This document shows positions 49,560 through 61,145 of a stretch of 64,000 nucleotides of DNA, piece after piece. Numbering within the stretch: position 1 is the first letter of the stretch; the number at the start of each line of letters is the position of its first letter. The notes beneath the pieces are model-generated. The model was not told the origin of the DNA and did not search any database. It saw only the letters and a list, made by a program, of their open reading frames with translations. The stretch comes from Amyloporia xantha (taxonomy: Eukaryota; Basidiomycota; Agaricomycetes; Polyporales; Adustoporiaceae), in the NCBI GenBank assembly GCA_036971615.1, contig JAYKKR010000047.1, positions 62,001 through 126,000 on the forward strand, read 5' to 3'. Made by a program: the position numbers and the translations under genes.

Positions 49560-49775
49560 TGTCAGCAGAATGAATGGAAGATATGATCTGAGATAGCCCA
49601 GAGATGAGAAGTGAGAGGACACGAGAGAGCACAGACACCGACACCGACACCTAAGGCCCACAAGAAGTCGCGGAAGCAAGCGAACTGTATTCGAAGGAGG
49701 CCGTCGCGGATCGCGCTGGCCGTGTATGTACGTATTTGTACTACGGCGCTTAGCGCGCGAACGTCTACTCTAACA
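49560..49775 (-). repeat. LTR of gag-only Copia-like element C (216 bp)
   Basis: On the plus strand it starts TGTCAGCAG and ends CTCTAACA. On the minus strand it starts TGTTAGAGTAG, preceded by a purine-rich GTGGGAG tract as expected for a 3' LTR. It is closely related to the LTRs at 56004-56217 and 61299-61512. Confidence 0.8.
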
Positions 49776-49828
49776 CTCCCACTACGTGAGCACGCTAAAA
49801 ACTCCCACTGAACCAAATAAGTAAAATA

Positions 49829-50407
49829 TCAAATCAGTTGGACAAAATCAACGGGACTGAGATCATAAGCATCGGGGGAAGGTGTGCGAGATCGAGAATG
49901 TGGAAGACGAGAATTAGGATAACGTGGAGAAGCAGGAGGTGAGTCCAAAGATTCAATAACAACGTGATGAGCAGAAGCAGAAGCATATGTAACACTGGGA
50001 TCCAGACTGTCCTGCGCCAACCGAGCACGCTCACCAGAATTCCAACCCATCGCCCAATCCTTCACGTGTTGAGGCATGTCATACATGCAGCGAGCAGCGA
50101 TATGACCAGGTCGACCACAGCGATGACACGTACCATCATTGTTCGTGTCGCACCAATGATAGCCTTTTTCATCAACCGGAAAGTTTGAGGAACTCCGCTG
50201 ACCTGATCCACTTCTCCCCCTCGTTCCACGGAACCCCCTTCCACCATCTCGAGCAGCGAGAGCAGTGTCGAAAGACTCAGACTTGATATGCATGCCAACG
50301 TCATGACTGACAGCAATCGCAGATCCAGCAAGAACAGACTTGATCGTAGCGAGATCGGGTTCGGTGGACTGAGAGAGAAGAGTCGCACGAATGACATGGT
50401 AGGAAGG
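49829..50407 (-). pseudogene. Copia-type gag with zinc knuckle, C-terminal part (element C)
   Basis: The minus-strand reading gives ATLLSQSTEPDLATIKSVLA, SFDTALAARDGGRGFRG, the zinc knuckle CHRCGRPGHIAARC (CX2CX4HX4C), QHVKDWAMGWNSGERARLAQ and a short acidic end SPVDFVQLI followed by a stop. Only about 50 bp later comes the LTR, so no protease, integrase or reverse transcriptase follows. The 5' part is cut off by the Copia element inserted at 50408. Confidence 0.75.
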
Positions 50408-50711
50408 TGTTGAGCGCAGACTATAGAGGAGAGGAGGCTAATCCGTCTTGTATTCTAGTGGGCTGTAAGGCCCGGCTTATATACATGCATGAAAGGCTCC
50501 TTAGTAATCGTATCTAGAAACCTATAGAATATCTTAGTAAGATATGAAGTCATAATGAAATCATAGTGGAGATTTCTTAGTAAGAAAGTGGAGCCTATGA
50601 AGTAAGACAAGAACATACTATGGAACGTCATAGAACATCATAGAAATGAGTAAGTACTGACTACCAAGTATGGAAGTGCGACTACTATAGTTGGAAACTA
50701 ATCGTTCAACA
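50408..50711 (-). repeat. 3' LTR of Copia A (304 bp)
   Basis: The LTR runs from TGTTGAGCGC to CGTTCAACA on the plus strand. The related 5' copy at 55896-55956 matches its first 61 bp with one difference (CCGTC against CTGTC). Confidence 0.9.
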
Positions 50712-50737
50712 CTCCCACTCAACTAGATAGTCGCTAA

Positions 50738-53700
50738 CTACTCTAGTCCAAGACTATGTACAAATTTCTCATGAATAGAGAAAGATAAATTCTTAGTGAG
50801 GATATCGGCCCTTTGCTCAGCAGTAGGTACAAAGAAAAGATCGACATGACCGTTTTCAATGAACTCTCTGCAAAAGTGGTACCGTATATCAATGTGCTTG
50901 GTTCTTCTGTCATGAGCTGGATTAACCGCAAGAAAAATGCTACCATTATTATCAATGCATAAAGGTGTGGCATTTTGCGGCTTAAAACCAATCTCAGACT
51001 GAAGAGTCCGAAGCCAGGCTAATTGTCGACAAGAGTCGGACAACGCCATGTACTCTGCTTCTGTAGAAGACAGAGCAACAGTCTTTTGTCGCCGCGAGAC
51101 CCATGAAATAGCAGCATCTGCCATAAAGAAGACAAAGCCACTAGTTGAATGCCTATCATCCTTGTTCTCAGCCCAATCAGAATCAGAATAACCTATGAGT
51201 CCAGATAATCCGCTGCCTTTGTAGCAAAGCCGAAGTGAATGTGAACCATTCAAATAGCGAAGAATATATTGTGTGGCTTTATAATGTTGCATTGTAGGCT
51301 TAGCAGAATATTGGGAAAGGCGATTAACTGCATAGGCTATATCTGGATGAGTGCCTAAGGCGATCCACAAAAGTGAACCAATGAGCTGTTGGTACTTTGA
51401 ACGAAGGGCGGCATCAACTTCATATGAAGGATCTGCTTTGACAAGGTGTACGCCAAATGGAAGGGGAGTTCGTGTGGGTGCTGCATCTAGCATTTGGAAT
51501 CGCTCGAGTGTCTCTTCAATGTATTTAGACTGATCAAGCCAAATATTTCTGGATGATCTATCTCGAGTAATCCGCATGCCTAGAAAAGATTCTACAGGCC
51601 CAAGATCACAAACATTAAATCGCTTCTGAAGACAACCTTTGAGCCATGCAATCTGACGCCAATCAGACCCAATTGGCAATAGATCGTCAACATATACGAC
51701 AAGTATTAAATCCCCCCCATGATGACGATACACATAAATACCCGCATCAGAATATGTACGTGTGAACCCTAATTCCAACAATGCATTGTGGAGTTTTTTA
51801 TTCCACTGTCTGCCAGCCTGTTTAAGACCATAAATAGCCTTCAAAAGATGACAAACTTTGTGTTCCTGACCAGGGACTTTAAAGCCTTCTGGTTGCTCCA
51901 TATATATCTCCTCGTCTAATTCGCCATATAAGAATGCTGTCTTTACATCCATAGCCTCTACCTCCCAATCATTAAGAGCAGCATGGGCGAGTAAGAATCT
52001 TATAGATTCAAAACGAGCGACAGGGGAGAATATTTCATCATAATCGATGCCTTTGACCTGTTTAAAGCCTTTGGCTACAAGCCGAGCTTTATATCTACCA
52101 CCAGGTTTAATAGTGTAAACCCAACGACAAGGTACTGCCTTACGTCCAGGAGGTAAGTCGACTAACTTCCATGTACCATTCTCCATTTGAGAGTCTATCT
52201 CTTCCTGCATAGCGGCCTCCCACTGAGTCCGATCAGGGCGAGAGATCGCTTCCTGATAAGATTGTGGAAAAGGTCCGTACTGAGGATCGGCGTTGAGAAT
52301 AAACTCTACTGGAAGATCTGAGATGAGATTCTCCATGATGTCAGGTAAACCACCTCCTTGGTCAATGTCACGCTGTATAGCTGCAGGGTGACGATCACCA
52401 TACGCATTGTCAGGCCGTGGTGGAGGTCTACCAGCGGTTGACCGAGTAGAGCGTCTAGGTACAAATGGAGGAGGTTGTGGAACTGGAGGCTCATCTGGAG
52501 AAGGTGGACGAGGTGGAGGAGATGGGTTTCTAGGCGGTTCTGGTGGTGGTCCCGGATGTGGAGGCAAGTCAGCATCCGGTTCAGGCCTATTAGCATCATC
52601 ATCACCAAGCGGCAGGGCCGGCTGTGGTGCTGGAGCTACAGGAACGGGTGGCTCATGCGGTTGTTGGGCAGCGGGAATAGGATTCTCACTTTTGTTCGGA
52701 AAGGATCTCTCATTGAATACTGCATTGCATGATAAAACAATGGAGCGGCTATCTTTATCCCAGAATTGATACCCCTTTGATCCAGGTTCATAGCCGACAA
52801 ACACCATAGATTTAGCTCGAGCCGTGAGCTTATCCTGGCGTTGCTCCTTCTGAACATGTACATAGGCTAGGCATCCAAAGACTCTAAAGTATGACACATC
52901 TGGAACAGTACCATTCCATAATTCAATGGGAGTACGCCAGTGTGCTCTGCGGAATGGCTGACGATTGTAAATATGAACGGCAGTTTCAACAGCAAGTTTC
53001 CAGAAGCCTGTGGATAAACCAGCATGATGACGCATAGCTTCTGCTTTTTCTACAATAGTTTGCTGCCAACGTTCTGCACGTCCATTCTGCTGTGGACTTT
53101 GTGGCATAGATGCCTCGCGCTCAATACCATTTTCATGTAAATATTGTGTGAACTCTTCACCCATAAATTCTCCTCCTCTGTCAGAGCGGAAACACTCAAG
53201 TCGTGTAGAAAGCTGAGTTTCCCCCCATGCTCGATAACTTTTAAAGCAGGTGAGAGCATCAGATTTCTGCTTAAGGTAATACATGACACCAAATGAGGAG
53301 AAGTCGTCGAGAAATGTGACGCAATATTTGAAACCATCAATAGACAAAGATGGCATCTCGACGAGATCTGAGTGAATAAGTTCCAATGGTTTAGATGCGC
53401 GAGTAGAAGAGAGTGGAAACAGTTGTCTGTGGGACTTGCCAAGCGCACAACCAGCACAAGGATCAGACTTTGGTGCTGAAGAAAGACTATTTGGTGTGCC
53501 ATTAACATGATTAGGCAATTGACAAATTGTGTTACATCCCGCATGACCAAACCATTGATGCCACAAGTCATAGTCAGCTTCCACAGATTGCAGAGTCTGA
53601 GGCCGGGTGTTTGGATGAAACACTTTGGTTTCAAGCCAATAGAAACCTGAACCATCATGGCTTGATCGCGCAGTGAGGATTAGGTTCTCACCCGGTTTGG

Positions 53701-54985
53701 AGCCTGCCCAGAAATTCATAGTGTCCCCATGGGCACTATAGCAGCCTCCTTGGTCAATAATGGTACGTGGAGCAAAGAAACGATGAGATGCTTCAGGAAT
53801 ATAAAGGACAGATTTAAGAGTCAGGTTGACAATGATTCCGTCACTATTCTGATGTTGCAGAAGAACTATTCCAACACCTTTGATATCTATGGTCTTATCT
53901 GCGCCGGCTAAGTGCGCATGACCAGGTACTGGAAATTCATGATAGTGATCAAAATCTTCAAAGACATTTGTGACATGTGAAGTGCAACCTGAATCAACCA
54001 TCCATCTTGCGATCTCATCTCCCACATGGTACAGGGAAAGATCAATTGATTTGGACGAAGAAGATGCTACCGTTACATCTGGTACAGATTCTATAAGAAT
54101 ATTATTGACTTTTGCACCAGAATTCTGTCCCTGTCCTTGTGAAGCTCCAGTATTACCATTATTTTGACCGTGATTCTGTCCACTTCCCTTATTATTTCCA
54201 CCTTGATTACCGCCTTGCTTGCCCTTGCCTTTGCCCTGCTTATTCCCCTTTTGAGGTGGCTTTCCATCAGGCCAATGGTTCTCAGTCGAATGATTAGTCT
54301 TCCCGCAGATATTACATTTCTTTGGGAGACGAGTAGTCAACGACACGCGAGAGACATTAGCATTTTTCGAGGCCTGACGTCTAGCTTCTTCCTCAATAAT
54401 TTTGGGGATGACATCTGCTGGTTTAAGTGTAGAAAGGTCTGTAACTGTAGCCAGCAGAGTCGAAGCAATGGTCTGATAAGAATTGGGCAAGGCGTTGACA
54501 ATAATGAGGGCAGCAAATTGATCTGAGATGGCAATCCCAGCATCAACAGTACGACTACGAATTTCCTCAAGTGCTGTTATCTGAGGGCGAAGAGGTTGGG
54601 CATCGTCAAAGCGAGTATTAAATAATTGTTGAAAGTAGACGAATGCACCAACAGCACCAGGTTTGGCATACTGATCTTTAATTGCTTTCCACGCTGCAGC
54701 AGCAGTGGTAGTATTGCCAATGAGGAATTGTAGGGAGGAGGAAATATAGATGGTCATCAAACCAAGTGCCTTGTCATTTTTCTCATCCCAAGCAGCCTGG
54801 ATTGTAGCGAGGTCTTCTCCAGCAGCTGCAGCAGTAGGATGAGGAAGAGGTGTGCCTGAATTCCCTTCAACAATGTTCCAGGAACCAGACCATCTAAAAA
54901 CACCTCGCATGGCGTTAGACCAGGCAATATAGTTTGTACCATCAAAAATGGGAATAGTGGAGGTAGGAATCTTGGAGGGATCCAT
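50738..54985 (-). CDS. Copia gag-pol polyprotein, intact, 1415 residues
   Basis: The ATG at 54985 opens MDPSKIPTSTIPIFDGTNY, the usual Copia gag start. In order follow a gag domain (about 1-210), a Cys/His finger KKCNICGKTNHSTENHW, the aspartic protease WMVDSGCTSH, and the GAG-pre-integrase LWHQWFGHAG. The integrase core has HSD, RSDRGGEF and PQQNGRAERW, supplying the D, D and E. The reverse transcriptase has VEAMDVKTAFLYGELDEEIY and the catalytic LVVYVDDLL. The RNase H has SDSDWAENKDDRHSTSGF and ALSSTEAEYMAL, with KHIDIRYHF near the end. All catalytic residues I can check are present and there is no stop or shift, so insertion was probably recent. The 5' LTR promoter is broken, so this copy is unlikely to move by itself. 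Confidence 0.95.
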   Translation of the reverse strand: MDPSKIPTSTIPIFDGTNYIAWSNAMRGVFRWSGSWNIVEGNSGTPLPHPTAAAAGEDLATIQAAWDEKNDKALGLMTIYISSSLQFLIGNTTTAAAAWKAIKDQYAKPGAVGAFVYFQQLFNTRFDDAQPLRPQITALEEIRSRTVDAGIAISDQFAALIIVNALPNSYQTIASTLLATVTDLSTLKPADVIPKIIEEEARRQASKNANVSRVSLTTRLPKKCNICGKTNHSTENHWPDGKPPQKGNKQGKGKGKQGGNQGGNNKGSGQNHGQNNGNTGASQGQGQNSGAKVNNILIESVPDVTVASSSSKSIDLSLYHVGDEIARWMVDSGCTSHVTNVFEDFDHYHEFPVPGHAHLAGADKTIDIKGVGIVLLQHQNSDGIIVNLTLKSVLYIPEASHRFFAPRTIIDQGGCYSAHGDTMNFWAGSKPGENLILTARSSHDGSGFYWLETKVFHPNTRPQTLQSVEADYDLWHQWFGHAGCNTICQLPNHVNGTPNSLSSAPKSDPCAGCALGKSHRQLFPLSSTRASKPLELIHSDLVEMPSLSIDGFKYCVTFLDDFSSFGVMYYLKQKSDALTCFKSYRAWGETQLSTRLECFRSDRGGEFMGEEFTQYLHENGIEREASMPQSPQQNGRAERWQQTIVEKAEAMRHHAGLSTGFWKLAVETAVHIYNRQPFRRAHWRTPIELWNGTVPDVSYFRVFGCLAYVHVQKEQRQDKLTARAKSMVFVGYEPGSKGYQFWDKDSRSIVLSCNAVFNERSFPNKSENPIPAAQQPHEPPVPVAPAPQPALPLGDDDANRPEPDADLPPHPGPPPEPPRNPSPPPRPPSPDEPPVPQPPPFVPRRSTRSTAGRPPPRPDNAYGDRHPAAIQRDIDQGGGLPDIMENLISDLPVEFILNADPQYGPFPQSYQEAISRPDRTQWEAAMQEEIDSQMENGTWKLVDLPPGRKAVPCRWVYTIKPGGRYKARLVAKGFKQVKGIDYDEIFSPVARFESIRFLLAHAALNDWEVEAMDVKTAFLYGELDEEIYMEQPEGFKVPGQEHKVCHLLKAIYGLKQAGRQWNKKLHNALLELGFTRTYSDAGIYVYRHHGGDLILVVYVDDLLPIGSDWRQIAWLKGCLQKRFNVCDLGPVESFLGMRITRDRSSRNIWLDQSKYIEETLERFQMLDAAPTRTPLPFGVHLVKADPSYEVDAALRSKYQQLIGSLLWIALGTHPDIAYAVNRLSQYSAKPTMQHYKATQYILRYLNGSHSLRLCYKGSGLSGLIGYSDSDWAENKDDRHSTSGFVFFMADAAISWVSRRQKTVALSSTEAEYMALSDSCRQLAWLRTLQSEIGFKPQNATPLCIDNNGSIFLAVNPAHDRRTKHIDIRYHFCREFIENGHVDLFFVPTAEQRADILTKNLSFSIHEKFVHSLGLE

Positions 54986-55883
54986 GGCGATCAGAATAAA
55001 ATGTCAGGGCGAGTGTCAGACTGAAGGAGATAGGCGATGGAAGGTGATCGAGGAATTGATGGAATTGATTGAGGAATTGATGGAGGTGATCGATCTGGTT
55101 TAACCTCTTTAACTTCTTGATCAAAAGGATTGGATCGAAGAAGTATAGCCCAAAATGTAATGGAGAGGTTTGGAAAGTACTCTTCACTGTCAGTGTGACA
55201 AAGAGAGTTACTTTCAATATTGTATGGAAAATAACCAAGATCGTCGTCTGTAAGACCACCAATATAATCGCCTGCATAAGGGAATTTCCAGCTATAATCT
55301 GTTGGGTAGACAGATATAAGCTGTACTGGCTCTGGTGAAGATCCCTCTGAGTTGCCTGACTGAGATTGATCTGCCACTGGATCAGCTGCTTCTGATGAAG
55401 AAGTCAACGTCTCTAGCTCAAAGATGGACACTTATTGAAGTGAACCTTTGTCCCAGCTAGCCGAAATAGCCAAGACGCAGGGTAGAGTCGAGGGAAGTGA
55501 GCGATCGAGACGAGACTATGCCGCAGAGGGTATTGCCCAAGGCCTAGCTAGCTACTGTATAGTACTTCTATCTACAGCTACCTATGGAGCCGCAGAGTTT
55601 TGCTTCGCAGTTGCCTGAGGGCCCTGTTACGCCTTTGACTATTTCGTGCCAGTGTAAGGTGCCTTATTCCCAGGAGGGGATTTGGGCCTCTAAGAGCCGC
55701 CCACTGAAGTGCAGACTCCCAAGAGTTCGTCACAAAACTGAGGACTGTGTACTTACGTAGTCTACTAAGGGGCCTTATAAGAAGAAGGCAATAGAAGGGG
55801 TAAATGTGCAAAAGTGAAAGTGAAAGCACAAAGAGAAGAGTGAAGACAGATGACTGCACAGTAGTCAGACAGATTAGAGTGCA

Positions 55884-55895
55884 GGGCTCATAACC
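55884..55895 (-). promoter_or_regulatory. Primer-binding site of Copia A
   Basis: Directly inside the 5' LTR the minus strand reads GGTTATGAGCCC. This is complementary to the anticodon stem-loop of initiator tRNA-Met (GGGCUCAUAACC), the half-tRNA primer known for Drosophila copia and related elements. The same 12 bases stand at 61287-61298 beside another LTR. Confidence 0.8.
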
Positions 55896-55956
55896 TGTTG
55901 AGCGCAGACTATAGAGGAGAGGAGGCTAATCTGTCTTGTATTCTAGTGGGCTGTAA

Positions 55957-56003
55957 CATCAGGAAAAACACTTTTTCCCTGAGACACTCTGGGATATGTG
56001 ACG
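55957..56003. repeat. Left end of repeat X, copy 1
   Basis: CATCAGGAAAAACACTTTTT followed by CCCTGAGACACTCTGGGATA is repeated at 62760 onward. Copy 1 continues at 61513 after the inserted gag-only element; joining across one TGACG restores the match to copy 2. Confidence 0.8.
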
Positions 56004-56251
56004 TGTCAGCAGAATAGAAGGAAGATGAGATCTGAGAGAGCACAAAGATGAGAAGCGAGAGGGCATGAGATAGCGCAGACACCAACACCGACACCTAAGG
56101 CTCACGAGAAGTCGTGGAAGCAAGCGATGTATACAAAGGAGGCCGTCGCAGATCGCGCTGGCCGTGTATGTACGTGTTTGTACTACGGCGCTTAGCGCGC
56201 GAGCGTCTACTCTAACACTCCCACTACGTGAGCACGCTAAAAGCTCCCACT

Positions 56252-56489
56252 GGTAGTAATAGAATCCATTCGCATATGATACATTCAATGATAATATGTT
56301 GTATTTTTGGAAATATATCAGAGTGATCCAAAGAAACACAAGCTAGCCTGAGATGCTCTGAGAATTCTGAAGAATCTCAGAGTGACACAAGACAACTTGA
56401 GATGCTCTGAGATAACCTGAGATAACCTGAGAAACCTCAACTATCTCAGAGTACCTGAGGTTACCCCAGAGAAAAAGTGTTTTTCCTGA
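56252..56489. repeat. Repeat-X end fragment inserted in element B
   Basis: About 238 bp lie between CTCCCACTG and GAACCAAATAAG, which are adjacent in element C at 49797-49816. Its right end is AGTGTTTTTCCTGAT, the complement of the repeat-X start. It is rich in CTGAGATAACC motifs. Confidence 0.65.
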
Positions 56490-57168
56490 TGAACCAAATA
56501 AGTAAAGTATCAAGTAAATTGGACAAAATCAAGGGGACTGATATCATAAGCATCAGGGGAAGGTGTACGTGTCGTGCGAATAGAGGAAACACAGACGCAA
56601 AGGGGTGCTCAGAGAGCAGATATACTCCTAGGAACTCAGGAGGGAGAGTAGGCGCCAAAACAGCTAACCCGACACATACACCAACACCTAACTGAAGGCT
56701 ACTCATAGCACGGATTGAGGAAAGATACAGGCAGAGACCACAGGTATGTACGATGTATGGGCGCCTAAATCACGTGATCTGTGCGTCCGAGCACTTTCTC
56801 TAACAGTACGAGATTGAGAATGTGGAAGACGAGAATTAGGATAACATGAAGAAGCAGGAGGTGAGTCCAAAGATTCAACAACAACATGATGAGCAGAAGC
56901 AGAAGCGTACGTAACACTGGGATCCAGACTGTCCTGTGCCAACCGAGCATGCTCACCAGAATTCCAACCCATCGCCCAATCCTTCACGTGTTGACACATG
57001 TCATACTCCTTGCTCACCAACTGGAAGGCCCAGATTATAGGCAGAGCTCCTTCATTCTTCTTCACCCACTCCTCCGAGATCCTTAGATGCAGGCCTCGAC
57101 TCCGTCCCATCAACAATCCCATGACTCCCACTCACTCGAAAGACCATCATGATCTGGCTTCTCCATTG
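56490..57168 (-). pseudogene. Gag of element B, distal part
   Basis: The reading EEWVKKNEGALPIIWAF, a deleted middle, QHVKDWAMGWNSGEHARLAQ and DSLDPSVTYASASAHHVV matches element C gag. It continues after the solo LTR with DDLISPLDF-like sequence. The zinc knuckle is deleted here and the frame shifts at least twice. Confidence 0.65.
56565..56810. mobile_element. Solo LTR D (56570-56805) with 5-bp target duplication GTACG
   Basis: The 236-bp unit starts TGTCGTGCGAATAG and ends TCTCTAACA, with GTACG on each side (56565-56569 and 56806-56810). It is inserted in the gag of element B; comparison with element C shows the uninterrupted target. TG...CA ends and a 5-bp duplication identify a solo LTR left by recombination. 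Confidence 0.9.
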
Positions 57169-60100
57169 TAGTGATGTGCAAAGCCCGGCTTCAAGCCGCT
57201 GGCCGAGCCTGACCGGGCCCACTTAGGCCGAGCCAGGCCAGGCTTTGGTGGACGGCTTGCGAGGGCTTAGGGCCCGGCATCATGCCTCCAGAAGCCGGAG
57301 CCGAGCCTTGAGCCAACGGCTCACAGGTCTGAAAATAGTGGCTGAACCGTCCGAATTTAGAGCTATATAGTTTATTTCAGCCACAGCTTTGGCTGCATTA
57401 GGTATCAAGGGACCCACATTATCGGTGCGAATCATCTTCTAATGCCCCCGCGCCTCATGTCCCCGTCGACGGCGGCGAGGCTGTGCTCGGTTCGACTAAA
57501 CGGGTAAGACGCCCAGCTGCTAAGGTTACTGATGCCTCCAATGCAGCTGAGCCCGAGCTCACCTCACACAAGAGGGCCGCTGATGCTCACCGCGCTGCCA
57601 CTGCGAGCACAGTTGCAGTTGCACCGCCGAGCTCACCCAGTGCCTCCGCCGGTATCGCGGCACTCCTTTCTAAACGGCGCCGTGATGTCGACCAGCCCGA
57701 CTCTGACAATCCGACAGTCGAGGCAGACACGGCCAGCGTTGACACGGCCAGCGTTTTAGGCGCAGAACCGGTGGAAAGACGAGGTGCGTTGATCACCTCA
57801 TGAACATAAGACTCGGATAGAAGTATTTTGTATGTTAGACCCAAAGCGAGCGCGTCGCGCCGAGTCCGTCAGATCAGACGGTCACGCCAGCAGTGCGGAT
57901 GTAGCAACAGACGATAGTAAGAATTCCGCTTGCTCATTTCTGAGCCTGAGTGTGTTTTATAACTAATTTATGTGCTTAGCTCAGCCCAGCTCGACCGAGA
58001 AAGCAGCCAAACGACGTGATCACCAAGCCTCAGTACACGACGCAGAAGATAACGACGATGACATCGAGCTGATCGACATGTCGGAGCCATCGAAACCCCG
58101 TCAAGAGGCACGTAGCCGCGACATTGAGCAGTTCTTCTCAGCACCCTACAACAAGGCGATCACGAATGGCGCACATAAGGCGCATCGCAACTGTAACATC
58201 TGCACGTATGTACTTGCTTTCGCTTATTCTCGTTTTTAGTCTAGTGCCGATTTACATGATATTACCAGGAAGAAGCAGGGACATATCGTTGCCTATGTCT
58301 CTGAAGTCACCACCCTTCGGCGGCATATGCAGTCAGTACATAAGGTATGTTTATAGCTGGCTATGCAATTGACTAGATTAACATTGTATCTCTAGGGGGA
58401 CTATCTTGCATGGTGCAACAAGAATCAATTTATATCCATGCTTCCACAGGACTCAAAGCGACGGCGCGAGCAGGAGAAGGCAGATCGACAAACGCGGCTA
58501 GATCCACATCTCCGAGAGCGGCCTCAAAAAGAACGTCTCATTCCGTATTCGCATGACCTGTTTCGGCAGGCTGCTATAGAGTGGCTGATTGCCACAGATC
58601 AGGTGAAGTCAACCGAAACATATGTTCATTCCAATAATGAATTTCCTTTCCAGCCGTTGCAAGCTCTTGAGCATCCAGCATTCAAGAATATGATTGATAT
58701 AGCGGCGCGGTCAGTAGAAGGCGTGAAGATTCCCGACCGCAAGCAAACACGAAGCGCGATCATTGACATGTTCAAACGGCAGCTGACCCATTTGCGTGCA
58801 AGATTGACGGTGAGTATATATTCTTAATAGGGTAGATCAGGTTTGCTAAATGCGGTCCAGAGCGATGCAGTCAAGGGTGATGTGAGCCTGACATGCGATG
58901 CATGGCAGGCATCAAATTCGGACGGTTATTTTGCTGTCACTGCTCACTGGATTGAGGAGCTCAAGCCTGGCGCGTGGGAGCTTCAGTCTGCACTCCTCGG
59001 CCCGCGCGGTTGAATACAACCCACAATGGCAGAAAGCTCGGACTCGCACTCTTCAAGATTGTGGCCCGTGTTGGCATCGCGCACAAGGTGAGGGTATCTG
59101 ACTGGCTATTATCACTATGTAATTGATCTTCACTTTTTCAGATTGGCTACGTGACATGTGACAATGCAACAAATAATGACAGCATGATGACCTTTTTTGC
59201 GCAACATATCTCGACAGCCACAGGGAAACCGTTTGATGGTGAAAAGCGACGCATTCGGCGAGTATTGATAATCCAATTATGTATACTAATCATCTGATGA
59301 GATCGTGCAGCTGCCTCGCTCATATCATCAACTTAGCAACGCAAGCACTGATAACTGCTTACAGCAAGTCCAATCACTATGATCCCCAGCAACCGGATGC
59401 CGATCTTGCGAACCCTGTCGGTGTCTACCGTGATGAAGTAGGCATTGTACGGACCATCACCGTCAAGGTAATCATGCATCTCCTTGAGTGTCACTATACT
59501 TATCGTGAGTATAGGAACGTTCATCAGCGAAACGCAAGCAGCTCTTCAAAGACCTTCAGACTCAGAAGGATATCTCATCTCCTCGCCAGCTCTTATTAGA
59601 CATGCCCGTCCGATGGTCATCAACCTATGTCATGCTTGAGCGCTGAGGCCTTGAGCGAAGTAAGATTCTGACTATTGGCTTGTTCCAGTGTTACTTATAG
59701 TTTGCTATAGTTTGTAGATCGATTTGTCTTTGAAATTGCTCGGGATGAGAAGGACCGTGTCAAACGGCAGAAGCTCGCGGATCTGGAACTGACTTCGGAT
59801 GAATGGGATCGCATCAAGCTCTTTTTGGACCTTCTCACAGTAAGAGATTCTTTCTGCTGGATACTTTATACTAAAGTCAATGTTGGCAGCATGCGAGCAA
59901 TGCGCAACAAGCCTTCTCGTCAGACACAGCCCCTTCACTACACCTCGCCCTGCCAGCACTCGAGGCATTACATAAGGCATGGTCAATCCGAGCAGAGCGT
60001 GTCAAATATGCACACTTCCATGGTGCACTGGAAGTTGCACTCACCAAAGTGGATGAGTATTACCATAAAACCGCGGATTCTGAGGTATATATATTTGCAA

Positions 60101-61145
60101 TGTGTATGTATTCATCCTCAATCTCTGTAGGCTATTGAGGCTAACTGCCAATTAGTACTTGACCCTGCACAGAAGCAAAACCACATCCGTAAGCATTGGG
60201 GAGACACATTGCTTAAGGAGGCATTGGCTATGGCCGAAGAGATTGTATGTATTAAATTGCCGATTCAGAAAAGCACTGATGTTGTTTTCGTAACAGTATA
60301 AGGGACGACACATGCGTATACATGCTGACGGTGCAGTACCACAGCCGGAGTCGTCGAGACATGGCAAATCGGCCCACGGCAAAGTCCGCAAGCTGCTCTG
60401 TGAGCTGTCAGATGATGAGGAAGACAACATGGCGACTCCATCAGTGCAAGAAGATCCTCATAAGCCATGGCTTCGTGGGTTTAATCTCTATCTTGATTCA
60501 AAGGATACTCTTGGTGATCATTCCATTATTGAATGGTGGGGCGTATGTACTATCTCTCGCACTAATCGCTACGGTATACTCATTGGTTCTCATTAAGTTC
60601 AATGCTGGACGTTATCCCGTCTGGGCATCTCTAGCCCGTGACTTTCTCGCTGTAATGGCATCTTCAGTCTCGAGCGAACGTGCCTTCTCGTCTGCAGGGA
60701 TTACAATTAGTAAGCGACGCAACCGATTGAAGGCCGATATAGTCGAGGCGCTTCAGGGCCTTAAATGCGCACTTCGAACTGACCTTCTCTTCCGCGAGCT
60801 GCCTTCACCAGCTACGGAAGCTGATTTGTTGGAGACTGCAGCTCAGACACAGCCAGTTAACGAAGATGGGGGATGGGATTGCTTGGTAGAAGATCTCGAG
60901 GAGACCGAACTTGTCTATAATGGTGATGATGATGATGAGGATGTAGCTATGTTAATGCTAGATGAGTCGTAAAATTCATTCCTTGGATACAATAGGCCGT
61001 GGCCTAAGCCTGAGCCGAGCCGTGGCCTGACTGAAGCCGTGGCCTAGGGCCTGGCCTGAATGCTCATGGAGCCTGAGCCCTGAAAAGCCGAGCCGTAGCC
61101 CCGGCTTTCAGGCCGAGCCGAGCCGTGCACATCACTACTCCATTG
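57161..61145 (+). mobile_element. hAT transposon (57169-61137) with 8-bp target duplication CTCCATTG
   Basis: The 3,969-bp element has ends TAGTGATGTGCA and its complement, and perfect 8-bp duplications CTCCATTG at 57161-57168 and 61138-61145. Subterminal regions carry many GGCCGAGCC-type repeats (57185-57310 and 61000-61125), which hAT transposases often bind. It encodes one hAT transposase on the plus strand. It is inserted near the start of the gag of element B, right after codons for KNWHQW. Confidence 0.95.
57430..60972 (+). pseudogene. hAT transposase with BED-type zinc finger and C-terminal dimerisation domain
   Basis: The multi-exon frame has an Ala/Ser-rich N-terminus, then a finger CNIC plus TTLRRHMQSVHK joined across an intron. 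Downstream are SLTCDAWQASNSDGYFAVTA (RNase H-like fold, first Asp), YVTCDNATNND (second Asp), CLAHIINLATQA, and DMPVRWSSTYVMLER. The C-terminus has YPVWASLARDFLAVMASSVS and SERAFSSAGITISKRRNRL, the hAT dimerisation block. The reading breaks near 59010, where ALLG changes frame into RLNTTHNG, and near 59645 (a 2-bp loss after MLER gives TGA). Catalytic residues survive, but the protein cannot be made whole. The start codon is not certain. Confidence 0.85.

Larger units (their letters stand above)
50408..55956 (-). mobile_element. Full-length Ty1/Copia retrotransposon A with truncated 5' LTR
   Basis: In minus-strand order it has a 5' LTR remnant (55956-55896), a primer-binding site (55895-55884), a leader of about 900 bp, one gag-pol frame (54985-50738), a GAGTGGGAG purine tract and a complete 304-bp 3' LTR (50711-50408) with TGTTGA...TCAACA ends. 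It is inserted in the gag of element C; 50403-50407 is GAAGG. The 5' LTR breaks off at 55956, where another repeat starts, so the matching target copy is not seen here. Confidence 0.9.

Noticed and set aside
49611..49811. Arg/Thr-rich frames within the LTR copies
   Set aside because: The same LTR occurs three times with the frames not conserved, so they are chance openings.
52407..52769. Gly-rich plus-strand frame
   Set aside because: It is the complement of the Pro-rich linker of the Copia polyprotein.
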